Shown here in pieces: positions 63,884 to 64,000 of a stretch of 64,000 nt of DNA. A model generated the notes under the pieces. It saw only the letters and a program-made list of their open reading frames with translations. It did no database searches and was not told the DNA's origin. The DNA lies in assembly GCF_015711475.1 (NCBI RefSeq), contig NZ_CP065027.1, positions 2,046,001-2,110,000 of the forward strand. The letters are read 5' to 3'. The DNA comes from Actinomyces trachealis. Lineage in GTDB: Bacteria > Actinomycetota > Actinomycetes > Actinomycetales > Actinomycetaceae. A program made the position numbers and the translations under genes. The stretch's first letter is position 1; each line of letters begins with the position of its first letter.

Positions 63884-64000
63884 TTTCTTCTCCTCTGGGC
63901 GACGCCGCTGGGCAGCGCGTCAGACTCGGTACTTTGCTGCCACCTGCGGGCGACAATTGCTGTAAGACATGGTATCGCGGCGCGCAAGCCCTGCCGTTCA
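63884..64000 (-). other. window edge, possible 3' end of an upstream gene
   Basis: A minus-strand frame is open from the right edge through 63882 (ending TAIVARRWQQSTESDALPSG, VAQRRRK and TGA). It could be the tail of the next gene, but it has no recognisable motif. Confidence 0.3.

Overview
The window is high-GC, densely coded chromosomal DNA of an Actinomyces-type actinobacterium. This is inferred from GC-rich codon use, GTG/TTG starts, the neighbourhood eno / FtsB-DivIC-like / DUF501 / Ppx-GppA, an LPxTG-anchored CAP protein, wall-binding-repeat proteins and a secreted GH29 alpha-L-fucosidase, which suggest a host-associated (oral or mucosal) species. No rRNA, tRNA, CRISPR array or intact transposase was seen.

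Layout. 0.4-12.8 kb: housekeeping and transport genes (flavin oxidoreductase, BioY, lipases, NUDIX, M18 aminopeptidase, HAD, GtrA, PTH2, M48 protease), a sortase-type CAP protein and diaminopimelate dehydrogenase. 13-16 kb: two secreted wall-binding-repeat proteins, one an L,D-transpeptidase. 16-20 kb: a broken arfB, an MFS transporter, DUF4256 and an Rrf2/oxidoreductase pair. 20.2-27.3 kb: an accessory block downstream (in gene sense) of ychF. It holds Fic/antitoxin debris, a MerR-controlled hydrolase / acetyltransferase / cyclophilin-like lipoprotein operon, DUF4143 ATPase pseudogenes, zinc-ribbon genes and a broken restriction-modification pair (BglII-family nuclease plus MT-A70 methyltransferase). 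27.3-43 kb: core genes (ychF, rmuC, ispH, xseAB, a PfkB kinase, uppS, hemolysin III, ppk2, greA, msrA, an ABC-class ATPase). 43.4-47.2 kb: ilvA and ilvD. 47.5-49.1 kb: FKBP and BI-1. 49.4-53.6 kb: an ABC-2 exporter with its NarL-type two-component system. 53.7-56.9 kb: the fucosidase. 57-63.9 kb: pth, rplY, aroD, ppx/gppA, DUF501, ftsB/divIC-like, eno and a lipoprotein.

The most striking feature is at ychF. Its normal C-terminus (...VEFRFNV) is replaced by [11 protein letters not shown], and four sequences resembling the ychF 3' end recur in the same orientation at 27298, 25600, 24843 and 20489. They divide the accessory block into cassettes: R-M genes; zinc-ribbon/membrane gene; ATPase plus MerR operon; Fic-antitoxin remnant. 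This looks like repeated integration at, or target duplication of, the ychF 3' end with no integrase in view. Several cassette genes carry single-base frameshifts. The R-M module has two AGATCT sites in a perfect inverted repeat that spans the methyltransferase start codon.
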